Part shown: one piece after another, positions 19,064 to 30,868 of the stretch
Layout: every line of letters starts with the position of its first letter
Numbering within the stretch: the first letter of the stretch is position 1
DNA from: Gammaproteobacteria bacterium
Lineage (GTDB): Bacteria > Pseudomonadota > Gammaproteobacteria > JASBUN01
Reading direction: 5' to 3'
NCBI GenBank assembly: GCA_030147845.1
Contig: JASBUN010000036.1
Location: forward strand, 1 to 64,000
DNA: 64,000 bases
The notes under the pieces: generated by a model
Told to the model about the DNA's origin: nothing
The model's database searches: none
Seen by the model: the letters and a program-made list of their open reading frames with translations, nothing else
Position numbers and translations under genes: made by a program

Positions 19064-20443
19064 ATGGCGCAGGCCGCCAAACCCAAGTCTGCACGACGTC
19101 GGCCCTTGTGGCGCAGCCGCTTGATGGCCGCGCTGGTGGTCATGGTCACGGTCGGCGCCGGCTGGCTGGCGAACCGCGATCACGTCGCCTGGGACTGGAC
19201 CTCCGGCGCACGCAACACGCTCACCGCCGACAGCCGTAAACTGCTCGACAGTATGCACGGCGCCGTGCAGGTGACGGCTTTTGTCGCCGATGATGCGCGC
19301 CTGCACCGTGACATCGCCGCGTTGTTGCAACGTTACCACCGTTACAAACGCGATCTCGTACTGCGCTTCGTCGATCCCAAAACGGCGCCCGAACAAGCGC
19401 ACGCCCTCAACATCCCGGCCAGCGGTGCGCTCGTCATCGAGTACCAAGGCCGGCGCGAGAAGCTGCAGGTGCTGAATGAGCAAAAGCTGACCAATGCATT
19501 GCTGCGCCTGGCCGGCGGCGGCGACCGCTGGGTGGCTTTTCTCAGCGGTCACGGCGAACGCAGCCCGTTCAGGAAGGCCAATTACGATGTCAGCCTGTTC
19601 GCCAAGGAATTGCGTGAACGCGGCATGCATGTGCAAAGTCTCGATCTCGGCAAGGCGCCGGCGATTCCCGACAACACGTCGGTACTGGTCATCGCGGCGC
19701 CGCAGAGTCCGCCTTCGCGGGCCGAAGTCACCGCCATCCAGGCCTACGTCCGCAACGGCGGCGATCTGTTGTGGCTGGCTGAACCCGGCGCGCAAAAGGG
19801 TCTGGAAGCGCTTGCCCACCAGCTCGGCGTGCAGTTTCTTCCCGGCGTGGTGCTGAGCACGCGCAGCCGCCTGCTGGGCCTGCGCAACCCGGCGTTTATC
19901 GTCATCGAACATTATGCCGACGACGACCCGGTCACGCGTGGTCTGCAGCAGCGCAGCGTGTTGCCGGTGTGCGTCGGGCTGGAAGCGGCACCACACAGCG
20001 GTTGGCAGACGTCGGCCTTCATCCGCTCCGGCGCCGATAGCTGGTCGGAGAGCGGCGATCTGAACCAACCGCCGGTTCGTTTCGATGCCGGCAGCGCCGA
20101 TCGCCGCGGACCATTGGATCTGGGACTGCGCCTATGGCGCGCGTCGCCGGCCACACAGGGTCAACAACAGCGGGTCATCGTCGCCGGCGATGGCGATTTT
20201 CTTTCCAATGCGTTCTTGGCCAACGGCGCCAACTTGCAGCTGGGCTTGAACATGATTCACTGGCTGGCGCACGACGACCGCTTCATCGCCATCAAGCCGT
20301 CGGCCTCAACCGATCTGCACTTGCAGTTGTCGACCGCCGCCGCAGCCTTCATCGCCTTCGGCTTTCCGCTCGGAGTGCCACTGTTGTTGACGCTCGGCGG
20401 CACCGTGTTGCTGTGGCGACGGCGCGTACGCGCCGCCGGCTGA
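19064..20443 (+). CDS. ABC transporter auxiliary protein (GldG-like)
   Basis: This gene encodes 459 residues and starts one base after the permease stop. It has an N-terminal transmembrane anchor (about 18-38), a large extracytoplasmic ABC_transp_aux-like region and a C-terminal transmembrane helix (about 420-450) ending in basic residues. Family-like sequences include LTADSRKLLDSM, VAFLSGHGERSPF, and YVRNGGDLLWLAEPG. The periplasmic part probably binds the substrate or partner of the GldA/F-type exporter. The role is inferred from gene order; the transported molecule is not identifiable. Confidence 0.87.
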   Translation: MAQAAKPKSARRRPLWRSRLMAALVVMVTVGAGWLANRDHVAWDWTSGARNTLTADSRKLLDSMHGAVQVTAFVADDARLHRDIAALLQRYHRYKRDLVLRFVDPKTAPEQAHALNIPASGALVIEYQGRREKLQVLNEQKLTNALLRLAGGGDRWVAFLSGHGERSPFRKANYDVSLFAKELRERGMHVQSLDLGKAPAIPDNTSVLVIAAPQSPPSRAEVTAIQAYVRNGGDLLWLAEPGAQKGLEALAHQLGVQFLPGVVLSTRSRLLGLRNPAFIVIEHYADDDPVTRGLQQRSVLPVCVGLEAAPHSGWQTSAFIRSGADSWSESGDLNQPPVRFDAGSADRRGPLDLGLRLWRASPATQGQQQRVIVAGDGDFLSNAFLANGANLQLGLNMIHWLAHDDRFIAIKPSASTDLHLQLSTAAAAFIAFGFPLGVPLLLTLGGTVLLWRRRVRAAG

Positions 20444-20467
20444 GACGCGTCGGACCACACTGCGACC

Positions 20468-21286
20468 ATGCCCGAATTACCCGAAGTGGAAACCACGCGG
20501 CGCGGCATCGAACCGCATGTCGCCGGCCGCTGCGTAACCGCGGTGCAGGTGCGTGATGGCCGTTTGCGCTGGCCGGTACCGGCCGAGCTTGGCGAAGTAC
20601 TTCGGGGTCAACGTATCGAGGCGGTGCAGCGGCGCGCCAAGTATCTCTTACTGCGCACCCAAGCCGGCACCTTGATCGTCCACCTGGGCATGTCCGGCAG
20701 CCTGCGTTTGGTCGCCGCCGACAGCGCCGCCGGTCGCCACGACCATGTCGATATCGTACTCGATAGCGGCATTGCGTTACGCCTGCGCGATCCGCGCCGC
20801 TTCGGCGCCTTACTCTGGACCTGCGGCGAGCCGTTCGAACATGCGCGTCTGCGCGATCTTGGCCCCGAACCGCTCGACGCCGAACAGTTCAACGGTAATT
20901 ACCTGTATGCACGCTCACGCGGACGCCGCCAGGCACTGAAAAACTTTCTCATGGATGCCCACACCGTCGTCGGCGTCGGCAACATCTACGCCAGCGAAGC
21001 ACTGCACGCCGCCGGTCTGCGCCCGTCGCTGGCTGCCGGTCGGGTCTCGCGCCTGCGTTATGAACGCCTGGTCGCGAGCGTGCGCGAAGTATTGCAGCGC
21101 GCCATCGCCGCCGGCGGCACCACCCTGCGGGACTTCGTCGACGGTGACGGTCAACCCGGCTACTTCGCCCAGCAACTACGCGTCTATGGCCGCACCCACC
21201 AGCCCTGCCCGGTGTGCGGCACGCCGATCCGCCAGCTACGCCTTGGCCAGCGTTCCAGCTTTTACTGCCCTCGCTGCCAGAAATAA
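20468..21286 (+). CDS. mutM: Formamidopyrimidine-DNA glycosylase
   Basis: MutM (Fpg) excises 8-oxoguanine and ring-opened purines and nicks the abasic site in base-excision repair. The 272-residue protein starts [18 protein letters not shown], with the catalytic Pro2 and Glu3 in place. The lysine of AKYLL and the helix-two-turn-helix segment [19 protein letters not shown] are present. The C-terminal zinc finger is CPVC...CPRC. The start lies 24 bases after the GldG-like gene, so read-through from the ABC cassette is likely. Confidence 0.98.
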   Translation: MPELPEVETTRRGIEPHVAGRCVTAVQVRDGRLRWPVPAELGEVLRGQRIEAVQRRAKYLLLRTQAGTLIVHLGMSGSLRLVAADSAAGRHDHVDIVLDSGIALRLRDPRRFGALLWTCGEPFEHARLRDLGPEPLDAEQFNGNYLYARSRGRRQALKNFLMDAHTVVGVGNIYASEALHAAGLRPSLAAGRVSRLRYERLVASVREVLQRAIAAGGTTLRDFVDGDGQPGYFAQQLRVYGRTHQPCPVCGTPIRQLRLGQRSSFYCPRCQK

Positions 21287-21407
21287 TTCAACAAATCCAT
21301 GAATAACATGCGTTTACAATGGGGCGTGCTGTTACTTTAGGGGCTCACGTAGTATTATGCGCATAGCGTGCCGTGCCACATGGGTCGGCGTTTCGGGGTA
21401 AGCAAAC

Positions 21408-21773
21408 ATGAGCGAGATCGATCAGAACAATGACGGCAGCGGCTGCTCGGCCAAGGCGCCGTACGCACTGCGCGTACTGGGCGACAGCATGGCGCCGGAA
21501 TTCGCCGACGGCGCAGTCATCATCGTGGACCCGAATGTACCGCTGTTTGACGGCGCTTATGTGGTGTGCGATCACAATGGCGAAACCACCTTTCGCCAGT
21601 TCGTGCTACGCGAACAAGAATACTGGCTGGTGGCGGTCAATGAGCGTTATCCAGCCGAACAGGTCGATCAGCAGCGCTTCGACGTACGCGGCGTCGTCAC
21701 CCAGCAGGCCCGCAATCGCCGCGCCGGCCTCAAGCACGCCAAACACTACGTTGGCGAAAAGGCGCAGGTCTGA
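21408..21773 (+). CDS. Stand-alone S24/LexA-like protease domain
   Basis: This gene encodes 121 residues consisting almost only of the LexA/UmuD-type S24 fold, with no helix-turn-helix. The nucleophile motif is GDSMAPEF (Ser27). At the position of the general-base lysine the sequence reads TTFRQFV, so Arg63 replaces the usual lysine. Without the lysine, classical autocleavage should fail, so the protein may be a non-cleaving relative or a binding domain. The basic tail (RNRRAGLKHAKHY) could bind nucleic acid. It follows mutM by about 120 bases, and its stop abuts that of ggt. Confidence 0.8.
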   Translation: MSEIDQNNDGSGCSAKAPYALRVLGDSMAPEFADGAVIIVDPNVPLFDGAYVVCDHNGETTFRQFVLREQEYWLVAVNERYPAEQVDQQRFDVRGVVTQQARNRRAGLKHAKHYVGEKAQV

Positions 21774-24367
<2,594 letters not shown>

Positions 24368-24426
24368 TCACGTGAGCGCCAAGCGCCGCCCGCCGGCGGC
24401 AACATCGCCGCAGCATCGCCATGCGC

Positions 24427-25041
24427 TCAATCATCCGTATCCACTTCGACGCTATCGGCGGCCTGCCGCAGCGCCAGATGATAGCCCACACGCCCAGCTT
24501 GCTTGCTATGGCGGACGATCCAGTTGTCGGGTATGTCCGTGATCTCCAGCCCGCGCTCGGCCTCCAAGTAGATATAAGCGCGCTCGGCCAGCCAGCCGCC
24601 GCTCTCCAACTGTCGACAGCACGGCGCCAACAAACCCTGCCCGAATGGCGGATCGAGGAAAACCACGTCGAAGCGCGCCGTCGCCGGCGCCTGCAGATAA
24701 CGTAGAGCGTCATTCGGCACCAAACGCAGATTTTCGCAATGCAATAAAGCCGCGTTATCCCGTAAGCCACGCGCAGCGGTAACATCGTACTCGAGCGCGG
24801 TGACCTGTGCCGCACCGCGCGACAGCGCCTCGAACGCCAGCGCGCCGCTTCCGGAAAAAAGATCCAGACAGTGGGCGCCAGGGATGACCGGCTGCAGCCA
24901 ATTGAACAAGGTCTCGCGCACCCGATCCGGCGTCGGGCGAATACCGGGCACCTCCGGAAAACTGAGTTTGCGACCACGCCACTGCCCGGCGATGATGCGC
25001 AGGCAGTAGGCCGTCTTGGTCGACGGGCGTCGCGCCACCAT
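24427..25041 (-). CDS. rsmD: 16S rRNA (guanine966-N2)-methyltransferase
   Basis: RsmD methylates G966 of 16S rRNA with S-adenosylmethionine. I start it at ATG 25041 (MVARRPSTKTAYCLRIIAGQWRGRKL), 204 residues; an in-frame start at 25122 would lie within the upstream peptidase gene. Conserved segments are IRPTPDRVRETLFNWL, the SAM loop CLDLFSGSGALAFEALSRGA and the catalytic DPPF in VVFLDPPFGQG. The gene begins 16 bases after the M16 peptidase stop, so the M16 pair and rsmD form one unit. Confidence 0.95.
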   Translation of the reverse strand: MVARRPSTKTAYCLRIIAGQWRGRKLSFPEVPGIRPTPDRVRETLFNWLQPVIPGAHCLDLFSGSGALAFEALSRGAAQVTALEYDVTAARGLRDNAALLHCENLRLVPNDALRYLQAPATARFDVVFLDPPFGQGLLAPCCRQLESGGWLAERAYIYLEAERGLEITDIPDNWIVRHSKQAGRVGYHLALRQAADSVEVDTDD

Positions 25042-25057
25042 GCGAGCCGCTGCCGAC

Positions 25058-26392
25058 CTAACTACCGCTACCAACGACGACCGTAACCATACGCGTTGGA
25101 TCGAGACGACTGCGCATGGCATCGGTGATCTGTTTGCGCGTTACAGCTTCGACGCGGGCGTTAAAACGCTGCAGATAATCCAACGGCAAGCCATAAAAGC
25201 CGATCATGGCCAAGTACTCCACGATCTTGCTGTTGCTGTCGATGCGCAACGGAAAGCCGCCGGTAATGTTCTCCTTAGCCGCCTTGAGCTGTTTTTCGCT
25301 GATCCCTTTATGCAGAAATTCGTCCAGCGTTTTACGCATGACGTCAATGGTCTTTTTGGTTTGATCATTGCGGGTCTGCGTCGCCATAATGAACGGACCC
25401 TTGCGCGCCATCGGCAGAAAATAACTGTAGACACTGTAGGCCAAGCCGCGTTTTTCGCGCACTTCCTCGCTCAGCCTGGACACCAGTCCGCCGCCGCCGA
25501 GGGCGTGATTGCCGACGTACAGAGCGAAATAATCCGGGTCGGTGCGCGTATCGCCCGGCTGACCGATCAGCACCGTCGTCTGTGACGCAGGATATGGCTT
25601 ACGAACGGTAACGGCGGCCTTTAATGGCGCCACCGGCGGCAATGGCGCGGCGCGCTCGCCGGCCGGCAGCCTGCCGACCAGCTTGTTCGCTAACGCCTCG
25701 GCGCCGGGCCGATCCATGTCGCCGACGATGGCGACCACGGCGTTGCGCGCAACGTAGTAGCGCTTATGGAACGCAATCAAGTCGGCGCGGCTGAGCTTTT
25801 TTATGCTCGCCGACGTACCGATCGGCGGTGACCCGTAGGGATGATCGCCATAGATCGCTTTGTAGAACGCGCGCGACGCAACCGCCTGTGGCGACTGCTT
25901 TTGCTGCTCGATTGCCACCAACGTATTGCTGCGATCGCGCTCGAAGTCGGCCTGCGGAAAAGTTGGCTGGCTCAGCATCGAAGACAGCACATCTTCGGCC
26001 GGCTGTAGCAGCTTGGGCTCGGTCAAACTGCGCAACGATACCCACGCCATATCGCGTTCCGCACCGGTGCTCATGCGCGCACCGACTCGGGCGAAACGCT
26101 CGGCAATCTGATCGGCGTTGAGATCGCCGGCGCCGGACTGCAGCATGCCGTTGGTAAGCTTAGCGACGCCCGGCTGCTGGCCATCACGCGCAGCGCCGGC
26201 GTGAAATACAACCCGCACATCGACCATCGGTAGCCCGGCTTCACGAACGAAATAAACCTCGGCGCCATTGTCGGTCTGCCAATGCTGGATGTTGGGGCCG
26301 GCCAGCACGGCTACAGGAAACAGCGCCAGCGCCACCAACCATCGGCGCGCGCGCCGGGCGGTGTTGGCACAACCGCGATACTTAGTGCACAT
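25058..26392 (-). CDS. M16 peptidase family subunit without the zinc motif
   Basis: This gene encodes 444 residues from ATG 26392; an N-terminal signal peptide (RRARRWLVALALFPVAVLAG) exports it. The two-domain M16 fold is recognisable from HWQTDNGAEVYFVREAGLP through VRVVFHAGAARDG and the C-terminal LGGGGLVSRLSEEVREKRG. The first-domain HxxEH zinc site is replaced by GVAKLTN, so it is the non-catalytic partner of the upstream gene. The 11-base overlap with that gene supports a heterodimer in the periplasm, as in other paired M16B systems. Substrate peptides are unknown. Confidence 0.92.
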   Translation of the reverse strand: MCTKYRGCANTARRARRWLVALALFPVAVLAGPNIQHWQTDNGAEVYFVREAGLPMVDVRVVFHAGAARDGQQPGVAKLTNGMLQSGAGDLNADQIAERFARVGARMSTGAERDMAWVSLRSLTEPKLLQPAEDVLSSMLSQPTFPQADFERDRSNTLVAIEQQKQSPQAVASRAFYKAIYGDHPYGSPPIGTSASIKKLSRADLIAFHKRYYVARNAVVAIVGDMDRPGAEALANKLVGRLPAGERAAPLPPVAPLKAAVTVRKPYPASQTTVLIGQPGDTRTDPDYFALYVGNHALGGGGLVSRLSEEVREKRGLAYSVYSYFLPMARKGPFIMATQTRNDQTKKTIDVMRKTLDEFLHKGISEKQLKAAKENITGGFPLRIDSNSKIVEYLAMIGFYGLPLDYLQRFNARVEAVTRKQITDAMRSRLDPTRMVTVVVGSGS

Positions 26393-27755
26393 ATTCACCT
26401 CCCATCGGTTGAGCGCGCGACTTGGGCTTGCCACTCATCGGCAACGGCTTGAGCTCGGCAACAGTGAGATTGTTATCACGCAGATACTGCTTCGCCACTG
26501 CTTGAACCTGCGCGGCGGTCACCGCGCGGATACGCGGAACATAGTCCTGCAGGGCACGCCAGCCGATGCCAACGGTTTCGAGTCTGCCAATCTCCATGGC
26601 TTGGTAAAACATCGAATCGCGTTGATAAACGTTGTCGGCTACCACCTGCGCCTTGACGCGCTCCAGTTCGTCAGCGCCGACCGGCGCCTGCTGTAGCTCG
26701 CGCACTTGCGCCTTGAGCGCTTGCTCGACTGCGGCAATATCTTTGCCTTGCGCCGGCGTGCCATCCAATAAAAATAAATCCGACATGCGGCTATAGAGGT
26801 TGTAACCGGCATCTGCGCCGGCGGCAACCGAGCTACCGCGCACCAGCCGACTGGCCAGGCGCGCGCTTGCGCCACCATCAAGAATGCCGGCTAACACCTC
26901 CAGTGCGTACGGCTGCCAATCGTGCTTGGCGGTCTTCAAGCTCGGCACATGGTAACCCATTAATACGTACGGCAGTTCCGCCGGTTGGCGCACGATGATA
27001 TGGCGCGGACCATCCTGCGCCGGCTCCAGCTGCGGCTTCGGCGGTACGATCTTCGAGGGTTTCAGCGGTCCGAAGTACTTACGCACCAACTCCAGCACCT
27101 GCGGCGCTTTGACATCGCCCACCACCACCACGGTGGCGTTATTGGGCGCATACCATTTTTGGTACCAGGCGCGCAGATCTTGAACGCGCAGGTTTTGCAA
27201 ATCGTTCATCCAGCCGATGATCGGTATATGGTAGGGATTACTGATGAACGCGGCGGCGTTGAAACGCTCATAGGTGAATGCCTGCGGGCTGTCGTCGGTA
27301 CGCATGCGGCGCTCTTCCATGACCACACGAACCTCCTTTTTGAATTGTTTTTCCGTCAGCAACAAACCGCGCATTCGATCGGCTTCCAGTTCAAAACTGA
27401 TTTTCAGCCGATTCTTCTCCAACTGTTGGAAATAGGCGGTATAGTCTCGCGAAGTAAAAGCGTTCTCGCTGCCGCCGTTGGCGGCTATGATGCGTGAAAA
27501 CTGTCCCGGACCATGCTTCTTGGTACCCTGAAACATCATGTGTTCGAGCACATGGGAGATGCCCGTAATGCCATTATGTTCGTATGATGACCCAACCTTG
27601 TACCAGACCTGGGAAACCACGACTGGCGCACGGTGATCTTCCTTGACGATCAGTTTCAAACCGTTGGACAACCGGTATTCGTGTATGTTTTCGGCCGCGG
27701 TAGCCGACAATGATATGAAGCAAGTCAAGATGATACAGGAGAATAATCGGAACAT
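26382..27755 (-). CDS. M16 zinc metallopeptidase (catalytic subunit)
   Basis: This gene encodes 457 residues from ATG 27755; the frame extends nine codons further to a TTG without family sequence. A signal peptide (FRLFSCIILTCFISLSATA) is followed by the mature domain. The zinc motif HxxEH is present as HVLEHMMFQGT, with the downstream Glu in EADRMRGLLLTEKQF and VVMEERRMRTD. The second domain is a non-catalytic M16 repeat. It degrades small peptides by family analogy. It is paired with the HxxEH-less gene downstream and is divergent from ftsY, the standard gammaproteobacterial order. Confidence 0.95.
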   Translation of the reverse strand: MFRLFSCIILTCFISLSATAAENIHEYRLSNGLKLIVKEDHRAPVVVSQVWYKVGSSYEHNGITGISHVLEHMMFQGTKKHGPGQFSRIIAANGGSENAFTSRDYTAYFQQLEKNRLKISFELEADRMRGLLLTEKQFKKEVRVVMEERRMRTDDSPQAFTYERFNAAAFISNPYHIPIIGWMNDLQNLRVQDLRAWYQKWYAPNNATVVVVGDVKAPQVLELVRKYFGPLKPSKIVPPKPQLEPAQDGPRHIIVRQPAELPYVLMGYHVPSLKTAKHDWQPYALEVLAGILDGGASARLASRLVRGSSVAAGADAGYNLYSRMSDLFLLDGTPAQGKDIAAVEQALKAQVRELQQAPVGADELERVKAQVVADNVYQRDSMFYQAMEIGRLETVGIGWRALQDYVPRIRAVTAAQVQAVAKQYLRDNNLTVAELKPLPMSGKPKSRAQPMGGEYVH

Positions 27756-27926
27756 AAGCGTCAGCCCTATAGAAGTAATCAAGCCGCCGGCACGGCGTCT
27801 CGTTCTAACCTGCCGCGAGCACGAAAAATGGATAATAGCCGCAAAAGGTGTTCTCCGCCCGTGCGCGTCTGGTTACAATCCGGTCACCCAGCGCCAGCGC
27901 GCCCCGCACTTTGACAACAGGTAACG

Positions 27927-28922
27927 ATGTTCGGTTTCCGAAAAGATAAATCAGCTAAACGCCCCGACAGCCACGAAGCCGAAGCGGCCGAGCGCGGCCC
28001 CGGTTGGCTGGCGCGCCTCAAGCAGGGCTTAAGCAAGACGCGCGCCAGCCTTACCGGCGGTCTCGCCGATCTTGTGCTCGGCAAGAAGGCGATCGACGAC
28101 GATCTGCTCGAAGAGCTTGAAACGCAACTCCTCAGCGCCGATGTCGGCGTCGAGGCCACCCGGGCGATCATCGGCGACCTCACGAGCCGCATCTCGCGCA
28201 AGCAACTCGATGACGCCGACGCGTTACTATCGGCCCTGCGCCAGGACATGCAAGCAATCCTCGCACCTTGCAGCGCGCCGCTGCAAATCGATACCACGCA
28301 CAAGCCCTATGTGATCCTGGTCGTTGGCGTGAATGGCGTGGGCAAGACCACGACGATCGGCAAACTGGCGCACCATCTACGCGGTCGAGGGCATTCGGTC
28401 ATGCTGGCCGCCGGCGACACCTTCCGCGCCGCCGCCGTCGAACAACTGCAGAGCTGGGGCCGGCGCAACGACGTGCCGGTCATCGCGCAACATACCGGCG
28501 CGGATTCGGCCTCGGTGATCTACGACGCGGTGCAAGCGGCAACGGTGCGCGGTGTCGACATACTGATCGCCGATACGGCCGGGCGGCTGCACACCCAATC
28601 CAACCTTATGGAGGAACTGCGCAAAATCAGGCGCGTAGTGACGAGGCTGGATGAGACGGCGCCACATGAAGTCATGCTGGTACTGGACGCGGGCACCGGA
28701 CAGAATGCGGTATCGCAAGCCAGCCAATTTAACGACGCCGTGCAAATCACCGGTATCACACTAACAAAATTGGACGGCACCGCGAAGGGCGGTATCATCT
28801 TTGCGATTGCCAAGAAGCTCGGTGTACCGATACGCTTTATCGGTGTAGGTGAGCAGCGCGAAGATTTGCGTGTGTTCGATGCCAATGACTTTGTACAAGC
28901 TCTGTTCGAAACCGATGATTAG
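27927..28922 (+). CDS. ftsY: Signal recognition particle receptor FtsY
   Basis: FtsY is the membrane-associated GTPase that docks the signal recognition particle for co-translational protein insertion. The 331-residue protein has a short charged A-domain (about 1-30), shorter than in E. coli. The N domain holds GLADLVLGKKAIDDDLLEEL, and the G domain has GVNGVGKTT, DTAGR, and TKLDGTAKGG. It begins the ftsY-ftsE-ftsX run. The stop codon TAG opens the sequence CAGGCTGCTGAA, a motif that recurs at other stops in this window. Confidence 0.97.
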   Translation: MFGFRKDKSAKRPDSHEAEAAERGPGWLARLKQGLSKTRASLTGGLADLVLGKKAIDDDLLEELETQLLSADVGVEATRAIIGDLTSRISRKQLDDADALLSALRQDMQAILAPCSAPLQIDTTHKPYVILVVGVNGVGKTTTIGKLAHHLRGRGHSVMLAAGDTFRAAAVEQLQSWGRRNDVPVIAQHTGADSASVIYDAVQAATVRGVDILIADTAGRLHTQSNLMEELRKIRRVVTRLDETAPHEVMLVLDAGTGQNAVSQASQFNDAVQITGITLTKLDGTAKGGIIFAIAKKLGVPIRFIGVGEQREDLRVFDANDFVQALFETDD

Positions 28923-29048
28923 CAGGCTGCTGAACTATTCTCCGGCTGATGTCGCGCACGGCGCAACAGCGCGCGACACCGCGTCGCGCCGCCGCAAGAT
29001 ATTTCAAGCCATTATCCGCCGCGTGGCGAGCGCCGCTGGCGGATCAAT

Positions 29049-29735
29049 ATGATCCGTTTCAACAACGTCAGCAAACGGTACCCGGAGGGATTTGAAGCCC
29101 TAAGTGGCGTGACGCTGCATATCGAGCCCGGCGAGATGGTATTCCTTACCGGCCATTCGGGTGCCGGCAAAAGCACCCTGCTGAAGCTGATTTCATTGAT
29201 CGAGCGTCCCAGCCGCGGACAAGCACTGATCGACAACGTCAACCTCGCCACCGTCCGCAGCGGCCGTATCCCGTATTTGCGCCGTCGCGTCGGCGTCATC
29301 TTCCAGGATCATCGGCTGCTGCGCGACCGTACCGTGTTCGACAACGTTGCGCTGCCGCTCGTCATCGCCGGCTATCGCCATCAGGAAATCGGGCGGCGTG
29401 TACGAGCCGCGCTGGACAAGGTCAATCTGCTGAACAAGGAACGCCAATTCCCGATCACGCTTTCCGGCGGCGAGCAGCAGCGCGTCGGTATCGCGCGCGC
29501 GGTGGTGAATAAGCCGCCGCTGGTGCTGGCCGATGAACCGACCGGCAATCTCGACCCGGAACTGTCGCGCGAGATCATGCTGCTGTTCGAGCAATTCAAC
29601 CAGGTCGGTGTAACCATCCTTATCGCCAGCCACGACCTTGATCTCATTTCACGCATGAATCACCGCACCCTTACACTGAAACAGGGTCGTTTGTTGGCTG
29701 ACCAGCGGCCACTGCCGGCTGGAACTTCGGCATGA
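29049..29735 (+). CDS. ftsE: Cell division ATP-binding protein FtsE
   Basis: FtsE is the ATPase of the FtsEX complex, which controls peptidoglycan hydrolases through periplasmic partners at the division site. The 228-residue protein has MIRFNNVSKRYPEGFEALSG, Walker A GHSGAGKSTLLK, signature LSGGEQQRVGIARA and Walker B LVLADEPTGNLD. The stop overlaps the ftsX start by 4 bases (ATGA), so translation is coupled. Confidence 0.97.
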   Translation: MIRFNNVSKRYPEGFEALSGVTLHIEPGEMVFLTGHSGAGKSTLLKLISLIERPSRGQALIDNVNLATVRSGRIPYLRRRVGVIFQDHRLLRDRTVFDNVALPLVIAGYRHQEIGRRVRAALDKVNLLNKERQFPITLSGGEQQRVGIARAVVNKPPLVLADEPTGNLDPELSREIMLLFEQFNQVGVTILIASHDLDLISRMNHRTLTLKQGRLLADQRPLPAGTSA

Positions 29736-30727
29736 AGCGCGCACGCCCCGAACGCCCGCTTCGACGCCGAAGCGCCGCCACTCGTATGCTGCGACCCTCG
29801 TTTGGCACGCGAGTGGGCAGCTATTTCATCGGCAACGCACAGGTGTTGCTGGCCAGCCTGGGTCGTCTCTATCGTACGCCGCTCACCAGCCTCATGACCG
29901 CCGCGGTCATTGGCATCGCCTTGGCGCTGCCGCTGGGCCTGTACGTGACGCTGCAAAATTTCCAGAACGTCAGCAGCGGCTGGGACGGCGCCGCGCAAAT
30001 CTCCGTGTTTCTGAAGATGGATGTCAACGACGCGCGGGCGGGCGCGCTGGCCAAAAAAGTACGCGGCCTGCCCGAAGTTGCCGACGTTCGCCTTCTTACC
30101 CATGAGCAGGCACTGGACGAGTTTCAAGACCTTTCCGGTTTCGGCGACGCGCTCAAGGTATTGCCGAGCAACCCGCTGCCGGCGGTGTTGATCGTGCGGC
30201 CGGCGGCCAAGCACAGCAATCCCGCCTCAGTGCGTAAATTGGTCGAGCAATTGCGCAAACTGCCGGAAACCGATCAGGCCAAGCTCGATATGATGTGGGT
30301 CAAACGGCTCTACACCATGATGCAGATCGCTCAACGCGCCGTGCTGGTCATCGCGGCGCTGCTGGCGATGGCGGTGTTATTGATCATCGGTAATACCATT
30401 CGGCTCGATATCCAAAATCGACGCGACGAAATCATCATCACCAAATTGATCGGCGCGACCAATAGCTTTATCCGCCGGCCATTTCTCTATAGTGGACTGT
30501 GGTATGGATTACTCGGTGGCGTCATTGGCTGGCTCTTGGTCGCCATCGCACTGTCTCTGGTCGATGCGCCGGTGCGCCGCCTGGCCGGTTTGTATGGCAG
30601 CAATTTTGTTCTCAATTCGCTGGACGCACAAACCGTACTGGGACTGCTGCTGTTTAGTACGCTGTTGGGCCTGGCGGGCTCGTGGCTGGCGGTGGGACGG
30701 CATCTCAGCGCCATCGAGCCGACCTGA
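29732..30727 (+). CDS. ftsX: Cell division membrane protein FtsX
   Basis: FtsX is the membrane half of FtsEX. The 331 residues include a basic cytoplasmic N-terminus (RPERPLRRRSAATR), a first transmembrane helix near residues 50-72 (LMTAAVIGIALALPLGLYV) and a periplasmic domain of about 110 residues. Three more helices follow in the C-terminal half, with the FtsX signature LIGATNSFIRRPFLYSG. Length and topology are normal. The start codon lies within the ftsE stop overlap. It is followed by the regulatory gene at 30869 rather than directly by rpoH. Confidence 0.95.
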   Translation: MKRARPERPLRRRSAATRMLRPSFGTRVGSYFIGNAQVLLASLGRLYRTPLTSLMTAAVIGIALALPLGLYVTLQNFQNVSSGWDGAAQISVFLKMDVNDARAGALAKKVRGLPEVADVRLLTHEQALDEFQDLSGFGDALKVLPSNPLPAVLIVRPAAKHSNPASVRKLVEQLRKLPETDQAKLDMMWVKRLYTMMQIAQRAVLVIAALLAMAVLLIIGNTIRLDIQNRRDEIIITKLIGATNSFIRRPFLYSGLWYGLLGGVIGWLLVAIALSLVDAPVRRLAGLYGSNFVLNSLDAQTVLGLLLFSTLLGLAGSWLAVGRHLSAIEPT

Positions 30728-30868
30728 GCGCGGCGGCGAGTGGGCGCCGGCGTATTCCGGCGCAGCAGCTTTAGGAATACCGGACTCGGCCGAAATAGTA
30801 TACGTTCGGTTATCTGATATATACTCGCCTGAAAAATATGGATAATAGGGTCGGGTACGAGACAGGGA

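Noticed and set aside
19022-20068. 348-codon open frame antisense to the GldG-like gene
   Set aside because: It mirrors the high-GC codon pattern of the plus-strand gene, has no recognisable domain or ribosome site, and the plus-strand reading is well supported.
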